From: Lachnospiraceae bacterium UBA3850
GTDB lineage: Bacteria; Bacillota; Clostridia; Lachnospirales; Lachnospiraceae
NCBI GenBank assembly: GCA_002392655.1
Contig: DGHK01000062.1
Span: 7,016 to 29,816, forward strand
Direction of reading: 5' to 3'
Length of the DNA: 22,801 bases
Shown: one piece after another, positions 1 through 9,629 of the stretch
Numbering within the stretch: position 1 is the stretch's first letter
How the letters are laid out: each line of letters starts with the position of its first letter
The notes under the pieces: model-generated
What the model saw: only the letters and a program-made list of their open reading frames with translations
Told to the model about the DNA's origin: nothing
Database searches by the model: none
Program-made: the position numbers and the translations under genes

Positions 1-811
1 GGAATGCAGGCCAGCACTTTCCTGCTATTACAGTGAACTCTCTGCTTCCCTTATGGCCTTCAATCCAGTCAAGAAGTGTAAGTTCATACTGAGCAAGCTT
101 GTTTAACACTTCAGGCTTCTTGTTACCGCTTCCCAGCTCTGCAGCCATGTCAGCTGCAACCTCAGCTATACGAGGATCATCAGCATGCTTGTTAAATGCC
201 TCAAAGAGGTCAAGCTCTGAGTTCTCTTCTATCTCTATTCCAAGATTGTAGAGCTGCTTTATAGGAGCGTTACAAGCAAGGAAGTCCTGAGGTCTCGGAC
301 CGAAGCCTATGATCTTCAGATTACTAAGGGCTATTCTTACCTTAGCAATTGTTTTAAAGTCATAAATCATATCAGCTATTTCATCAGCTGTTCCTACTGG
401 ATACTCAGGTATATAAGCCTTGAGATTTCTGAGATACAGATTATAGCTTGCATTCAGCATTCCACAGTATGCATCTCCCCTGTCATCACAGAGCTTGTCT
501 CCTGCTTCCTCTGCAGCAGCAACTACCATAGATGGTCCGTCGAATTCTTTTACAAGAAGTATCTCGCTGCTCTCTGGTCCGAAGTTTCCAAGGAAAACAA
601 CCAGTGCATTACATCCTGCAGCATTAACCTCTGAAAGAGCCTTTCTCATATCTATCTCATTTTCAACTGTTGTCTTGCAGTTAAATATCTCACCATAAGT
701 CTTGGTGTATTCAGCTACTACAGCCTCACGTCTGCTTTCTGACAGGCTCATCGGGAAACAGTCTCTGCTAACTGCGATTATTCCTAATTTTACTTCCGGC
801 ATATTCTGCAT
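1..811 (-). CDS. L-fucose/L-arabinose isomerase family protein, N-terminal 270 residues (cut by window edge)
   Basis: The reading frame starts at ATG 811, with AGGAGG at about 821-826 eight bases upstream, and stays open to the left edge, so the C-terminal part is outside the window. The translation begins MQNMPEVKLGIIAVSRDCFP and contains ALVVFLGNFGPESSE and KIIGFGPRPQDFLACNAP. This Rossmann-like architecture resembles the N-terminal domains of the fucose/arabinose isomerase family (COG2407 type), whose members are usually near 480-500 residues and interconvert aldoses and ketoses with a divalent metal. The metal-binding C-terminal domain is not visible, so substrate cannot be judged. It lies 23 bp after the transaldolase gene and probably shares its mRNA with the GH3 gene upstream, pointing to a pentose or deoxyhexose pathway. 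Family assignment is fairly secure; the specific reaction is inferred. Confidence 0.72.
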   Translation of the reverse strand, partial: MQNMPEVKLGIIAVSRDCFPMSLSESRREAVVAEYTKTYGEIFNCKTTVENEIDMRKALSEVNAAGCNALVVFLGNFGPESSEILLVKEFDGPSMVVAAAEEAGDKLCDDRGDAYCGMLNASYNLYLRNLKAYIPEYPVGTADEIADMIYDFKTIAKVRIALSNLKIIGFGPRPQDFLACNAPIKQLYNLGIEIEENSELDLFEAFNKHADDPRIAEVAADMAAELGSGNKKPEVLNKLAQYELTLLDWIEGHKGSREFTVIAGKCWPAF

Positions 812-834
812 TTTCGTATCCTCCTAATTTTTAA

Positions 835-1488
835 TTAATCTCCGAAGACTTTACGATAGTCTTCCTGGAACTTTACAATACCCTGATCTGTAAGCGGATG
901 CTTTGTCATCTGCTCGATTACTCCGTAAGGTACTGTAGCTATATCAGCTCCGGCAAGAGCACACTCTGTTACATGAACAGTGTTTCTGATGCTGGCAGCA
1001 ATAATTTCAGTTTCTATATCATAATTACTGAATATCTGAACTATATGCTCGATAAGCTCGATACCAGGTGAACTGATATCATCAAGTCTTCCGAGGAAAG
1101 GTGAAACATATGTTGCACCTGCTCTTGCAGCAAGAAGTGCCTGATTTGCTGAGAAGATAAGTGTTACATTTGTTTTGATTCCTTCAGCTGAGAGAACCTT
1201 AACAGCCTTGAGACCTTCAACAGTCATAGGAATCTTAACAATCATGTTAGGATGAATGGCTGCAATCTCACGACCTTCTGCTATCATTCCTTCAGCATCA
1301 ACAGTAGTTGCTTTAACCTCACCACTGATAGGACCATCAACAATAGAAGTAATCTCCTTAATAACCTCTGTGAAGTCTCTTCCTTCCTTAGCGATAAGTG
1401 AAGGGTTTGTAGTAACGCCACAGATTACTCCCATATCATTTGCTTTTCTGATGTCATCTACATTTGCAGTATCAATAAAGAATTTCAT
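835..1488 (-). CDS. tal: Transaldolase, TalC/FSA-like short subfamily
   Basis: The 217-residue protein has the length of the small TalC/fructose-6-phosphate aldolase group and aligns end to end from memory with B. subtilis YwjH-type transaldolases. The Schiff-base lysine is K85 in [15 protein letters not shown]. Two residues separate true transaldolases from F6P aldolases: position 57 (SGEVKA) is Glu where E. coli FsaA has Gln59, and the SPFLGRLDD segment has Phe where FsaA has Tyr131. Both favour transaldolase, which moves a dihydroxyacetone unit between sugar phosphates in the non-oxidative pentose phosphate pathway, in the cytosol. The start is ATG 1488 with GGAGG six bases upstream. It sits 17 bp after the GH3 gene and 23 bp before the isomerase-like gene, so the three look co-transcribed for pentose use. 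Databases may label it fructose-6-phosphate aldolase. Confidence 0.92.
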   Translation of the reverse strand: MKFFIDTANVDDIRKANDMGVICGVTTNPSLIAKEGRDFTEVIKEITSIVDGPISGEVKATTVDAEGMIAEGREIAAIHPNMIVKIPMTVEGLKAVKVLSAEGIKTNVTLIFSANQALLAARAGATYVSPFLGRLDDISSPGIELIEHIVQIFSNYDIETEIIAASIRNTVHVTECALAGADIATVPYGVIEQMTKHPLTDQGIVKFQEDYRKVFGD

Positions 1489-1505
1489 GTTGTTCCTCCG
1501 ATTAT

Positions 1506-3644
1506 TTATAAACTTATTTTTCCTTCAAGACAGGTATTTCCTGTCAGTTCAGTACTTCTCTTATCAGGCTGCTGTCCGCCTACATATATCTTGTAATCAC
1601 CCTTTAGTACAGTTCTCTGTCCATTTTCAAGAACTGTATCAAATGTTCTGTCCTTGAATTCAAAGTTTACAACCTTGAATTCTCCGGGCTCAAGAGTAAC
1701 TCTTTCAAATCCTGCCAGACTGTACTTAGGCTGGTTAGCAGGATCAAGAAGTGATTCGAGATCATTTACGTCTGTATTTTTACCGTTCTGAAGCTTTTCT
1801 TCAGGAAGCTTATCGATATAAAGCTCTGCAATTTCATCAGCCTTAACAGTTCCTGTATTTTTTACAGTAACTATGGCACCCTTTTCAGTAACGCTTAAGT
1901 CATAATATTCAAAGCTTGAATATGATAGTCCATATCCGAAAGGATAAAGCGTTTCGCCTTCAAAATATCTGTAGGTTCTTCCCTTCATACTGTAGTCTTC
2001 CATAGGAGGCTGAGTTCCGTCTTTATAGAATGTAACAGGAAGCTTTCCGCCCGGAACTGCATTACCGAAAATTATATCAGCAACTGCCTGTCCGCCTGCC
2101 TGACCACTGTACCAGCTCTGAATAACTGCGTTACACTTCTCGTTTTCAAGGCTGAGATCCATCGCACTACCAGTATTACATACAAGGATTACAGGTTTTC
2201 CTGTAGAGATAACTCTTTCAACCAGCTTTCTCTGAGGCTCAAGCAGATAAAGAGATGTTTTATCTCCGCCTGCAAATGCATTTCCTGTATCGCCCTGTTC
2301 TCCTTCAATAGTAGAATCAAGTCCGACATAAAGGATAACTACATCTGCAGCCTTAGCACACATCTCTGCCTCACTGAGTCTGTCATCATCAAATGCAAGA
2401 TTCTGAACCTTGCTTTCAAAGAGATGCGATCCTTCTGAATAAAGAACTCTGGTTCCCGGATTAACAGTTCTTCTTATCCCCTCAAGATTTGTAACATATC
2501 TAGATGATGTTCCATTATAATTTCCTTCGAGAACCATTATAGAGGTAGCTGTTGGTCCGATAACTGCAACTGACTTTATAGCATCCTTATTAAGAGGAAG
2601 TATTCCGTCATTCTTAAGAAGTACAGTTGAGTTAACGCTTGCTTTATAAGAAAGCTCAGCTGATTCATCTGTATCTATGGCTTCAAGACCAATCTTGTCA
2701 TACTCACAATCATCATCGAACATTCCTAGTGCAGCTCTTATAGTATATGCACTTATAGCAGCTTCTCTAATTTCTTCCTCAGTTACAAGTCCCTGATCAT
2801 ATGCTTCCATCATGCTCTGGTAAGCTATACCTGCATTAACATCACATGTTGCCTTAAGTGCAAGTGCACATGTCTCATAAACATTTGATGTGACATGATG
2901 AGTCTCATGTATATCCATAAGAGCCATAAAATCAGATACGAAATATCCATCAAAACCCCAGTCTTTTCTGAGACGCTGCTGAACCAGCTCTGAACTAGCA
3001 CAGGCCGGCTCACCATTTACTCTGTTATAAGCACCCATAACACCTGCAACATCTGCTTCTTTAATTGCATCATAGAATGCAGGAGTATATGTCTCTTCTA
3101 TATCTTTTTCATTTACAATCGCATCAAATCCGTGTCTTATCGCTTCAGGTCCTGAGTGAACTGCATAATGCTTTGCACACGCAGCTGCCTTCATATATTT
3201 GCCGGCACCTTGAAGACCCTTTATAAAAGCAACTCCGAGTCTTCCGGTAAGATAAGGATCCTCACCATAGGTTTCCTGACCTCTGCCCCATCTTGCATCT
3301 CTGAATATATTCACATTCGGTGACCACATGGTAATACCCTTATACAGGTCTCTGTCCTCGAGCTTTCTGGATTCGTTATACTTAGCTCTTGCTTCTGTAG
3401 CTATAACATCTCCGATTTTCTCAAGCATATCCTTATCAAACATAGCAGCAAGTGCTATAGCTTGAGGAAATACCGTGGCTGTACCTGCTCTTGCGAGTCC
3501 ATGAAGTCCTTCATTCCACCAGTTGTAAGCCGGGATTCCCAGTCTCTCGATAGCCGGACTATCATATCTAATCTGAGAAGCAGCTTCCTCAAGTGTCATG
3601 GAATCTACCAAAGATTTTGCCTTTTCCCTGAATTCTTTTTTCAT
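1506..3644 (-). CDS. Glycoside hydrolase family 3 beta-glycosidase (beta-xylosidase/beta-glucosidase type)
   Basis: The 712-residue protein has the full GH3 layout: an N-terminal barrel (about 10-310) with [15 protein letters not shown] at 118-132 and K158-H159, the nucleophile Asp238 in [12 protein letters not shown], a C-terminal alpha/beta sandwich (about 335-550) with a candidate acid/base Glu in IEGEQGD (447-449), and a fibronectin-III-like end domain (about 590-700). The FnIII part carries a polar insertion around [18 protein letters not shown]. No signal peptide is present (it begins [20 protein letters not shown]), so it probably acts in the cytosol on imported oligosaccharides. The barrel motifs resemble the beta-xylosidase/arabinosidase branch, but substrate is not certain. 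The start at ATG 3644 has GGAG upstream. It is first in an operon with a transaldolase and an isomerase-like gene, consistent with xylo- or arabino-oligosaccharide use. Expression is probably from the promoter near 3714-3742. Confidence 0.93.
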   Translation of the reverse strand: MKKEFREKAKSLVDSMTLEEAASQIRYDSPAIERLGIPAYNWWNEGLHGLARAGTATVFPQAIALAAMFDKDMLEKIGDVIATEARAKYNESRKLEDRDLYKGITMWSPNVNIFRDARWGRGQETYGEDPYLTGRLGVAFIKGLQGAGKYMKAAACAKHYAVHSGPEAIRHGFDAIVNEKDIEETYTPAFYDAIKEADVAGVMGAYNRVNGEPACASSELVQQRLRKDWGFDGYFVSDFMALMDIHETHHVTSNVYETCALALKATCDVNAGIAYQSMMEAYDQGLVTEEEIREAAISAYTIRAALGMFDDDCEYDKIGLEAIDTDESAELSYKASVNSTVLLKNDGILPLNKDAIKSVAVIGPTATSIMVLEGNYNGTSSRYVTNLEGIRRTVNPGTRVLYSEGSHLFESKVQNLAFDDDRLSEAEMCAKAADVVILYVGLDSTIEGEQGDTGNAFAGGDKTSLYLLEPQRKLVERVISTGKPVILVCNTGSAMDLSLENEKCNAVIQSWYSGQAGGQAVADIIFGNAVPGGKLPVTFYKDGTQPPMEDYSMKGRTYRYFEGETLYPFGYGLSYSSFEYYDLSVTEKGAIVTVKNTGTVKADEIAELYIDKLPEEKLQNGKNTDVNDLESLLDPANQPKYSLAGFERVTLEPGEFKVVNFEFKDRTFDTVLENGQRTVLKGDYKIYVGGQQPDKRSTELTGNTCLEGKISL

Positions 3645-3713
3645 TTCGATTCTCCGATCTGATTACTGACAACTAAAAAACATAGTTATTCAAAATACTT
3701 TCTCGCTCATAGT

Positions 3714-3742
3714 AACATAGATATATATCAAATACTTTTCAA
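3714..3742 (-). promoter_or_regulatory. Candidate promoter of the GH3-transaldolase-isomerase operon
   Basis: On the minus strand there is a -35 TTGAAA (3742-3737), a 17-bp spacer and a -10 TATGTT (3719-3714), about 70 bp upstream of the GH3 start. The -10 matches the consensus at four of six bases. It lies next to the direct repeat at 3745-3771. Confidence 0.5.
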
Positions 3743-3744
3743 AT

Positions 3745-3771
3745 GTTGCTTTATGTTTTACATAAGTTGCT
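3745..3771. promoter_or_regulatory. Candidate operator: 21-bp-spaced direct repeat around a palindrome
   Basis: GTTGCT occurs at 3745-3750 and again at 3766-3771, exactly 21 bp apart (two helical turns). The flanking bases are also partly shared between the two copies. Between them lies TTATGT-TTT-ACATAA (3751-3765), a perfect 6-bp inverted repeat. The proximal copy ends 3 bp from the GH3 -35 box, where AraC-family activators often bind as tandem direct sites. No regulator gene is in view; the role is inferred from position and spacing. Confidence 0.4.
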
Positions 3772-3797
3772 ATATATAATTTTGATACTATTGACAT

Positions 3798-3826
3798 TTG
3801 AAATATATACATGTTTGCATTATAAT
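3798..3826 (+). promoter_or_regulatory. Sigma-A-type promoter of the activase gene
   Basis: TTGAAA (3798-3803), a 17-bp spacer and a perfect TATAAT (3821-3826) lie 68 bp upstream of the GTG start of the large activase gene. A TTGACA at 3791-3796 is also present, but its 24-bp distance to the -10 box is too long. Confidence 0.7.
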
Positions 3827-3893
3827 AGTAGGGCTACGATTATGAGACATCATTTAAGACACTGTAAATCTTGAAAAATAAGGAGTATAGCAC

Positions 3894-6800
3894 GTGAAAC
3901 ATTTAGGTATTGATATAGGATCAACAACCGTAAAAATAGCCATAATCGACGAGGAAAATAACATCCTCTATTCCGAATACAAGAGACACTTTGCCAAGAT
4001 CAAAGAGACACTGAGAGAGCTTCTTGAAAATGCAATTAAGTCGGTAGGTGATATGGAGGTCGCTGCAGACATAACCGGTTCAGGTGGTCTCGCACTCTCG
4101 AACGTTATCGGAGTTCCATTCGAACAGGAGGTTGTTTGTGTATCAACTGCACTTAAAACCTTTGCACCTAAAACTCAGGTTGCCATAGAGCTCGGTGGAG
4201 AGGACGCAAAGATCATATACTTCTCAAAGAACGGAATTGAGCAGAGAATGAACTCTGTATGCGCTGGTGGTACTGGGTCTTTTATAGATCAGATGGCTGC
4301 TCTCCTTATGACGGATGCTTCCGGACTTAATACTCTGGCCAAGGATTATGATACTATCCATCCTATAGCTGCAAGATGCGGTGTTTTTGCTAAAACAGAT
4401 ATACAGCCCCTTATCAATGAAGGTGCAACTAAACCGAACCTGTCTGCTTCTATATTCCAGGCAGTAGTCAATCAGACTATATCAGGTCTGGCTTGCGGTA
4501 AGCCGATAAGAGGCTATGTTGCTTTCCTCGGCGGTCCTCTTCACTTCCTGGATCAGCTTAGAGAGAGATTTATAGATACTCTTAATCTCGATGAGGAGCA
4601 TTCTATAATCCCAGAAAATTCTCATCTTTTCGCAGCGTCCGGCGCTGCACTCCACGCAGATGAGGGAGTAACAATCGGTCTTAAGGATCTCGCTGAGAAA
4701 CTTACTCCTGAGCTTAAGATTGAAGTCGAAGTAAACCGTATGGATCCTTTATTCAAGGATAAAGCTGAATATAAAGAATTTTCAGACAGGATGTCCAAGT
4801 ACACCGTTAAACGCGGTGAGCTGAAATCCTATAAAGGAAATGTATTCCTTGGAATAGATGCCGGTTCAACAACAACAAAGCTCGCTCTTATCGGTGAGGA
4901 TGGCGAGCTTCTATATGATTTCTATAGTAATAATAATGGTAGTCCTGTAAAAACAACTATCAAGGCTATGAAGGAGATATACTCTCTTCTTCCCAAGGAT
5001 GCTGTTATCGCAGGAAGCTGTTCTACCGGATACGGCGAGGCACTTCTTAAGTCTGCATTCCAGCTTGATTATGGTGAGGTTGAAACTATCGCTCACTACA
5101 CTGCTGCTGCATTCTTTGATCCGAAGGTTGATACCATCCTCGATATCGGTGGTCAGGATATGAAATGTATCAAGATCCGTGAAGGTGTAGTAGATAATGT
5201 AATGCTTAACGAATCCTGTTCTTCAGGCTGCGGATCGTTTATAGAAACATTTGCCAATTCTCTTGATTACAAAGTTCAGGACTTCGCTAAGATTGCTCTT
5301 TTCGCAAAAAGTCCTATAGACCTCGGTTCAAGATGTACTGTATTTATGAATTCAAAGGTTAAGCAGGCACAGAAGGAAGGTGCTTCTGTTGAGGATATCT
5401 CAGCCGGCCTTGCTTATTCAGTTATAAAAAATGCACTTCTCAAGGTTATCAAACTGACTGATCCAAAACAGCTCGGAGAAAATATCGTTGTTCAGGGTGG
5501 TACCTTCTATAATGATGCTGTTCTCCGTGCATTTGAACTTGTTTCAGGTGCCAAGGCTATTCGCCCTGATATCGCTGGTATCATGGGAGCATTCGGTGCT
5601 GCACTTATAGCAAGAGATAACTATACAGAAGATTTTAAGTCAACTACACTTCCTAGCAAGGATGTAGATGAGCTTACATATGAAACTCAGATGGCTCGTT
5701 GCGGTGGATGTACAAACAACTGCCTGCTTACTATCAATAAGTTCACAGGTAATCGACGTTTCATCACAGGAAACAGATGTGAAAAAGGACTTGGTATGAA
5801 GAAAAACAAAGAAAACATGCCAAACCTTTATGATTATAAGTATCATCGTATATTTGATTATGAACCTCTTTCTGCTGAAGAAGCTGTGAGAGGTGAAATT
5901 GGTGTACCTCGTGTTCTCAATATGTATGAAAACTATCCGTTCTGGCACACCTTCCTGACCGAGCTTAAGTATAGAGTTATACTCTCTCCTAAGTCAGACA
6001 AGAATATATATCAGATGGGTATCGAGTCTATCCCAAGTGATACAGAGTGTTACCCGGCCAAAATAAGTCACGGTCATGTTATGTGGCTTGTTAAGCAGGG
6101 ACTCAAGCAGATATTCTATCCATGTATTCCTTATGAGAGAAATGAAACTCCTGATGCAAACAATCATTACAACTGCCCTATCGTTACTTCATATTCTGAG
6201 AATATAAAGAACAATATGGAAGAGATTGAAACTGAGCGTATCACATATATACGTCCTTTCCTTGCTCTTGATAACAGACTCGCTCTTAAGGATCGTATGT
6301 TCAGAGAGTTTTCTAAGTATACAGATGTAACAAAGGAAGAAATAAGTAATGCTATAGATAAAGCATACGAAGAAGCCGATCGCGTTAAAGCTGATGTACG
6401 TAAGAAGGGTGAAGAAACACTTAAATATATAAATGAAAACGGTAAGGTCGGTATAGTTCTTGCCGGACGTCCATATCATATAGATCCTGAAATTAATCAC
6501 GGTATTCCTGAGCTTATAAACTCTTATGGTGTTGCCGTGCTTTCAGAGGATTCCATCTCACACTTAAGCGATGTAGAGAGACCTCTTATAGTATCTGACC
6601 AGTGGATGTATCATTCCAGACTTTATAAAGCTGCAAACTATGTTAAGACGAAGACAAACCTTGAGCTTGTACAGCTCTTCTCGTTCGGCTGTGGTCTTGA
6701 TGCTGTTACAACAGACTGCGTAAAGGATATACTTTCAAATTCAAATAAGATATATACAGTACTTAAAATAGATGAGGTTTCAAACCTCGGTGCTGCTCGT

Positions 6801-8108
6801 ATACGTATCAGATCACTGCTTTCAGCTATGAAGGTTCGTGAGAAAAAGAATTTCAAGCCGGTTAAATGTTCAACAGCAATAAACAGAGTTGAGTTTACTA
6901 AGGATATGAGGGATGATTATACAGTACTCTGTCCTCAGATGTCTCCGATACATTTTAAGATGCTTCAGGCGGCTATGAAACATTTCCATGTAAACTTTAT
7001 TATGCTTCCGGATGCAACAAAGCATACGATAGACGAAGGACTCAGATTTGTTAATAACGACGCCTGCTACCCTTCTATTATAGTTGTAGGACAGCTTATG
7101 GAGGCTATTCAGTCAGGAAAGTACGATGTAGACAAGCTGGCTGTTGCTATCACACAAACCGGTGGAGGTTGCCGTGCAACCAACTATATAGGATTTATCA
7201 GACGTGCTCTTGAGAAGTCAGGATATGGACAGATTCCTGTTCTTTCTATAAGTGCACAGGGACTTGAGAAGAACTCAGGTTTCAAGGTTAACCTCAAGGG
7301 ACTTAAATGTGCTATGCACGCTGTTATGTACGGAGATCTCTTCATGAGAGTAGTTTACAGGACAAGACCATATGAGAAGGTTCCCGGTTCTGTTAATAAA
7401 CTTCATAAAAAATGGGAAAGAATCTGTATAAGAGATATAAACCGCGGATCAAAGAACTTCAAGAAGATTGTAAGAGATATCGTTCGAGAATTCGATGAGA
7501 TACCGCTTAATGAAGAAGTTAGAAAGCCAAGAGTCGGTATCGTCGGAGAGATACTTGTTAAGTTCCTTCCTTCAGCAAACAACCACTTGGTTGAGCTGCT
7601 TGAAGCTGAAGGTGCTGAGGCTGTTATGCCGGATCTTCTAGACTTCCTCTTCTACAGTGCATATAACAGCAATTATAAGTACGAATATCTCGGAAAGACA
7701 AAGAAGTCTGCAAAGATAAGTAACCTGCTTATCAATATACTTGAAAAGATGAGAAGTCCTATGAGTAAGGCTCTTGAAAAGTCAAAGCGTTTCGAGCCAC
7801 CTACACCTATAGCTACTATCGCATCCTACGCAAGACCTATTGTTTCCATCGGAAATGAAACAGGTGAGGGATGGTTCCTTACAGGAGAAATGATTGAGCT
7901 TATCAAGGAAGGTGCTCCAAATATTGTTTGCTGTCAGCCATTTGCATGTCTGCCTAACCACATAATCGGAAAGGGTGTTATAAAGAAGCTCAGAAATGTA
8001 TATCCTGACGCCAACATCACTCCTATTGATTTCGATCCGGGTGCTGCAGAAGTTAATCAGATAAACCGTATCAAGCTTATGCTCGCTGCCGCAAGAGAAA
8101 ATATGTGA
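3894..8108 (+). CDS. Giant 2-hydroxyacyl-CoA dehydratase activase/dehydratase-like protein (two ASKHA domains plus HgdB-like parts)
   Basis: The 1404-residue protein holds two BadF/BadG/HgdC-type ATPase domains. Domain 1 (about 1-260) has [10 protein letters not shown] and Cys123/Cys162. Domain 2 (about 318-580) has [10 protein letters not shown] and Cys442/Cys446/Cys481. In HgdC activators the equivalent cysteines hold a [4Fe-4S] cluster at the dimer interface. A Cx2Cx3C knot (603, 606, 610, plus 629) leads into a DUF2229/HgdB-like region with Cys719 (ECYPAK), Cys744, Cys761, Cys933 and Cys942. A later part has ACYPS (1058), GGGCRATNY (1093) and a CC...C motif (1346, 1347, 1352). Activases use ATP to push an electron to very low potential for a partner reductase; here activase and dehydratase-like parts are fused. 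This family is related to double-cubane-cluster proteins, but the substrate of these giant fusions is not known to me. The start is GTG 3894 with AGGAG eight bases upstream. Oxygen sensitivity and a cytosolic location are inferred. Confidence 0.9.
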   Translation: MKHLGIDIGSTTVKIAIIDEENNILYSEYKRHFAKIKETLRELLENAIKSVGDMEVAADITGSGGLALSNVIGVPFEQEVVCVSTALKTFAPKTQVAIELGGEDAKIIYFSKNGIEQRMNSVCAGGTGSFIDQMAALLMTDASGLNTLAKDYDTIHPIAARCGVFAKTDIQPLINEGATKPNLSASIFQAVVNQTISGLACGKPIRGYVAFLGGPLHFLDQLRERFIDTLNLDEEHSIIPENSHLFAASGAALHADEGVTIGLKDLAEKLTPELKIEVEVNRMDPLFKDKAEYKEFSDRMSKYTVKRGELKSYKGNVFLGIDAGSTTTKLALIGEDGELLYDFYSNNNGSPVKTTIKAMKEIYSLLPKDAVIAGSCSTGYGEALLKSAFQLDYGEVETIAHYTAAAFFDPKVDTILDIGGQDMKCIKIREGVVDNVMLNESCSSGCGSFIETFANSLDYKVQDFAKIALFAKSPIDLGSRCTVFMNSKVKQAQKEGASVEDISAGLAYSVIKNALLKVIKLTDPKQLGENIVVQGGTFYNDAVLRAFELVSGAKAIRPDIAGIMGAFGAALIARDNYTEDFKSTTLPSKDVDELTYETQMARCGGCTNNCLLTINKFTGNRRFITGNRCEKGLGMKKNKENMPNLYDYKYHRIFDYEPLSAEEAVRGEIGVPRVLNMYENYPFWHTFLTELKYRVILSPKSDKNIYQMGIESIPSDTECYPAKISHGHVMWLVKQGLKQIFYPCIPYERNETPDANNHYNCPIVTSYSENIKNNMEEIETERITYIRPFLALDNRLALKDRMFREFSKYTDVTKEEISNAIDKAYEEADRVKADVRKKGEETLKYINENGKVGIVLAGRPYHIDPEINHGIPELINSYGVAVLSEDSISHLSDVERPLIVSDQWMYHSRLYKAANYVKTKTNLELVQLFSFGCGLDAVTTDCVKDILSNSNKIYTVLKIDEVSNLGAARIRIRSLLSAMKVREKKNFKPVKCSTAINRVEFTKDMRDDYTVLCPQMSPIHFKMLQAAMKHFHVNFIMLPDATKHTIDEGLRFVNNDACYPSIIVVGQLMEAIQSGKYDVDKLAVAITQTGGGCRATNYIGFIRRALEKSGYGQIPVLSISAQGLEKNSGFKVNLKGLKCAMHAVMYGDLFMRVVYRTRPYEKVPGSVNKLHKKWERICIRDINRGSKNFKKIVRDIVREFDEIPLNEEVRKPRVGIVGEILVKFLPSANNHLVELLEAEGAEAVMPDLLDFLFYSAYNSNYKYEYLGKTKKSAKISNLLINILEKMRSPMSKALEKSKRFEPPTPIATIASYARPIVSIGNETGEGWFLTGEMIELIKEGAPNIVCCQPFACLPNHIIGKGVIKKLRNVYPDANITPIDFDPGAAEVNQINRIKLMLAAARENM

Positions 8109-8122
8109 AAAGGAATAATAAA

Positions 8123-8545
8123 ATGATAAAGTTCAGTGAAGACAGATTATCTGTCGCAGAATACTTAAATCTTCGTAAATCAGTCTACTGGCCCGAGCTA
8201 TCAGAAAGACAAGCTGAGCTTGCACTCGAAAACTGTATGTACTGTATATCTGCATATACAGAAGAAGGAAAGTTAATAGGAATGGGACGTATAGTCGGTG
8301 ACGGTGCTGTTGTCTGCTATATCCAGGATCTTATAGTTTTACCCGAATATCATAAACAAGGCGTAGGCTCTGCACTTATGATGCATCTCAAGAACTACGT
8401 ATCATCACTTACAACAAGCGGAGAACGAATCATGCTCTGCCTTATGTGTGCCAAAGGCCGTGAAGGCTTCTACAAAAAAAATGGGTTCATTCCGAGGCCG
8501 ACTGAAAGCCTTGGTCCCGGAATGATATTATACATCCAAAAATAA
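8123..8545 (+). CDS. GNAT family N-acetyltransferase
   Basis: The 140-residue protein has the GNAT fold. Strand beta-4 reads VVCYIQDLIVLPEY, followed by the acetyl-CoA pyrophosphate loop HKQGVGSAL (about 77-85) and the C-terminal FYKKNGF element. It transfers an acyl group from acyl-CoA to an unknown amine; the acceptor cannot be read from sequence. The frame could open at GTG 8105, overlapping the activase stop, but ATG 8123 is preferred: AAAGGA lies eight bases upstream and the protein then begins MIKFSEDRLS as expected. It follows the activase by only 14 bp and is probably translated from the same mRNA. Whether the two are functionally linked is unknown. Confidence 0.87.
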   Translation: MIKFSEDRLSVAEYLNLRKSVYWPELSERQAELALENCMYCISAYTEEGKLIGMGRIVGDGAVVCYIQDLIVLPEYHKQGVGSALMMHLKNYVSSLTTSGERIMLCLMCAKGREGFYKKNGFIPRPTESLGPGMILYIQK

Positions 8546-8589
8546 TTGGTAAATTCTTTTTTTTGCGCAACATTTTATTTCAACAAAAA

Positions 8590-8765
8590 AACATCTGACT
8601 AATACTTTTCGAGGACCTTTCGGGTCTCGGCGCTTAGCGATTCACGAACGTAGTAAAGTGAGAGCTTAGCGAGCGTCAGCGTCCGCTAGGGGGCGAACAG
8701 TCCAGTGAACTGTTCGCAGAAACGGAAGCGAGAGCGATGCCGAGAAAAGTATTAAGTCAGATGTT
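8590..8765. repeat. Structured inverted-repeat element (MITE-like or dispersed intergenic RNA element)
   Basis: Outer arms at 8590-8610 and 8744-8765 pair over 21 bases with one unpaired A (8754). Inside are CTCGGC (8626-8631) pairing with GCCGAG (8739-8744), a small hairpin at 8611-8628, and a perfect 9-bp hairpin at 8693-8701/8709-8717 (GCGAACAGT with loop ccagtga). CTTAGCGA is repeated at 8633 and 8664. The inside is distinctly richer in G+C than the flanks. It lies between convergent genes, and on the minus strand the outer stem is followed by seven Ts (8590-8584), so it could also end hisF transcription. No transposase and no clear target duplication were seen. Confidence 0.7.
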
Positions 8766-8801
8766 ATTTATTTGTAAACCAGAAAAAAAGAAATGTCTAT
8801 T

Positions 8802-9629
8802 CTATAGTCTTACGGAAATACCTTCGTTACGAAGGTATTCTTTAACTACTTTGATTTCCAACTCCTTGAAGTGGAATAGGGATGCGGCAAGTGCAGCATC
8901 AGCTTTACCGTCGACTACGGCATCCTTGAAGTGTTCACAGGTTCCTGCACCGCCCGATGCTATAACAGGAACGTTTACAGCTTCTGCTATGGTACGTGTA
9001 AGCTCTATATCGTAGCCGGCCTTGGTTCCGTCACAGTCCATGCTGGTAAGGAGTATCTCACCGGCTCCCATTTCTACGGCTTTAACAGCCCACTCGACGG
9101 CATCTATACCCATATCTACTCTTCCACCGTTTTTATATACGGTCCAGCCGTCCTTTGGTGTCCACTCATCGTTTATCTTGATGCTTTCTGAATAGCTAAG
9201 CGATGGATCTGCCGCTTTACCTACTCTTCTTCTACGTGCATCGATTGCCAGAACAACGCACTGACTTCCAAACTTTTCTGCGGCTTCAGAAATTAGTGTT
9301 GGATTATCTATAGCGGCTGAGTTAACTGATATCTTGTCTGCACCTTCACGAAGGATGGCTCTGAAATCCTCTATAGTTCTTATTCCTCCACCAACGGTAA
9401 ATGGAATAAATACGGTTTCTGCAACACGTCTGACCATGTCTGTGACTATGGCTCTTTTATCTGACGATGCTGTTATATCTAGGAAAACCAGCTCGTCAGC
9501 TCCGGCTTTATCATAAGCCTTTCCGCATTCGACCGGATCACCTGCATCAATCAGATCCACAAAATTTACACCCTTTACAACTCTTCCGTCCTTGACATCC
9601 AGACAGGGAATTATTCGTTTAGTATGCAT
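8802..9629 (-). CDS. hisF: Imidazole glycerol phosphate synthase cyclase subunit HisF
   Basis: The 275-residue (beta/alpha)8 barrel has the general acid/base pair Asp11 (CLDVKDG) and Asp130 (AIDARRR), the phosphate-binding segment FTVGGGIRT and the terminal VIASGGAG. With HisH it converts PRFAR and ammonia into imidazole glycerol phosphate and AICAR, in histidine and purine metabolism. HisF proteins are usually near 253 residues; the excess here is an insertion of about 22 residues at 135-158 ([14 protein letters not shown]...), in the loop after Asp130. The start is ATG 9629, directly abutting the hisH stop, with AGGAGG inside the hisH 3' end, so the two subunits are translationally coupled. 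No other his genes lie nearby. Confidence 0.95.
   Translation of the reverse strand: MHTKRIIPCLDVKDGRVVKGVNFVDLIDAGDPVECGKAYDKAGADELVFLDITASSDKRAIVTDMVRRVAETVFIPFTVGGGIRTIEDFRAILREGADKISVNSAAIDNPTLISEAAEKFGSQCVVLAIDARRRRVGKAADPSLSYSESIKINDEWTPKDGWTVYKNGGRVDMGIDAVEWAVKAVEMGAGEILLTSMDCDGTKAGYDIELTRTIAEAVNVPVIASGGAGTCEHFKDAVVDGKADAALAASLFHFKELEIKVVKEYLRNEGISVRL
8817..8839. repeat. Perfect 11-bp palindrome across the 3' end of hisF
   Basis: AATACCTTCGT (8817-8827) and ACGAAGGTATT (8829-8839) are exact inverse complements with one base between them. They encode the last hisF codons on the minus strand. No U-tract follows directly, so it is at best a weak terminator or an mRNA-end stabilising hairpin. 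Confidence 0.45.

Noticed and set aside
3731..3740. AATACTTTTC shared between the GH3 promoter region and the arm of the element at 8601-8610, with AATACTTT again near 22733
   Set aside because: A ten-base match in A+T-rich DNA is expected by chance in a window of this size, and the flanks do not match.
3791..3796. Perfect TTGACA upstream of the activase gene as its -35 box
   Set aside because: It is 24 bp from the TATAAT; the TTGAAA at 3798-3803 has the proper 17-bp spacing.
8105..8122. GTG start of the GNAT gene overlapping the activase stop
   Set aside because: ATG 8123 has AAAGGA at the right distance and gives the normal N-terminus; the GTG has no site of its own.
8590..8765. Insertion sequence or full transposon
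   Set aside because: No transposase or partial transposase frame is present inside the arms, and no exact target duplication flanks it; at most it is non-autonomous.
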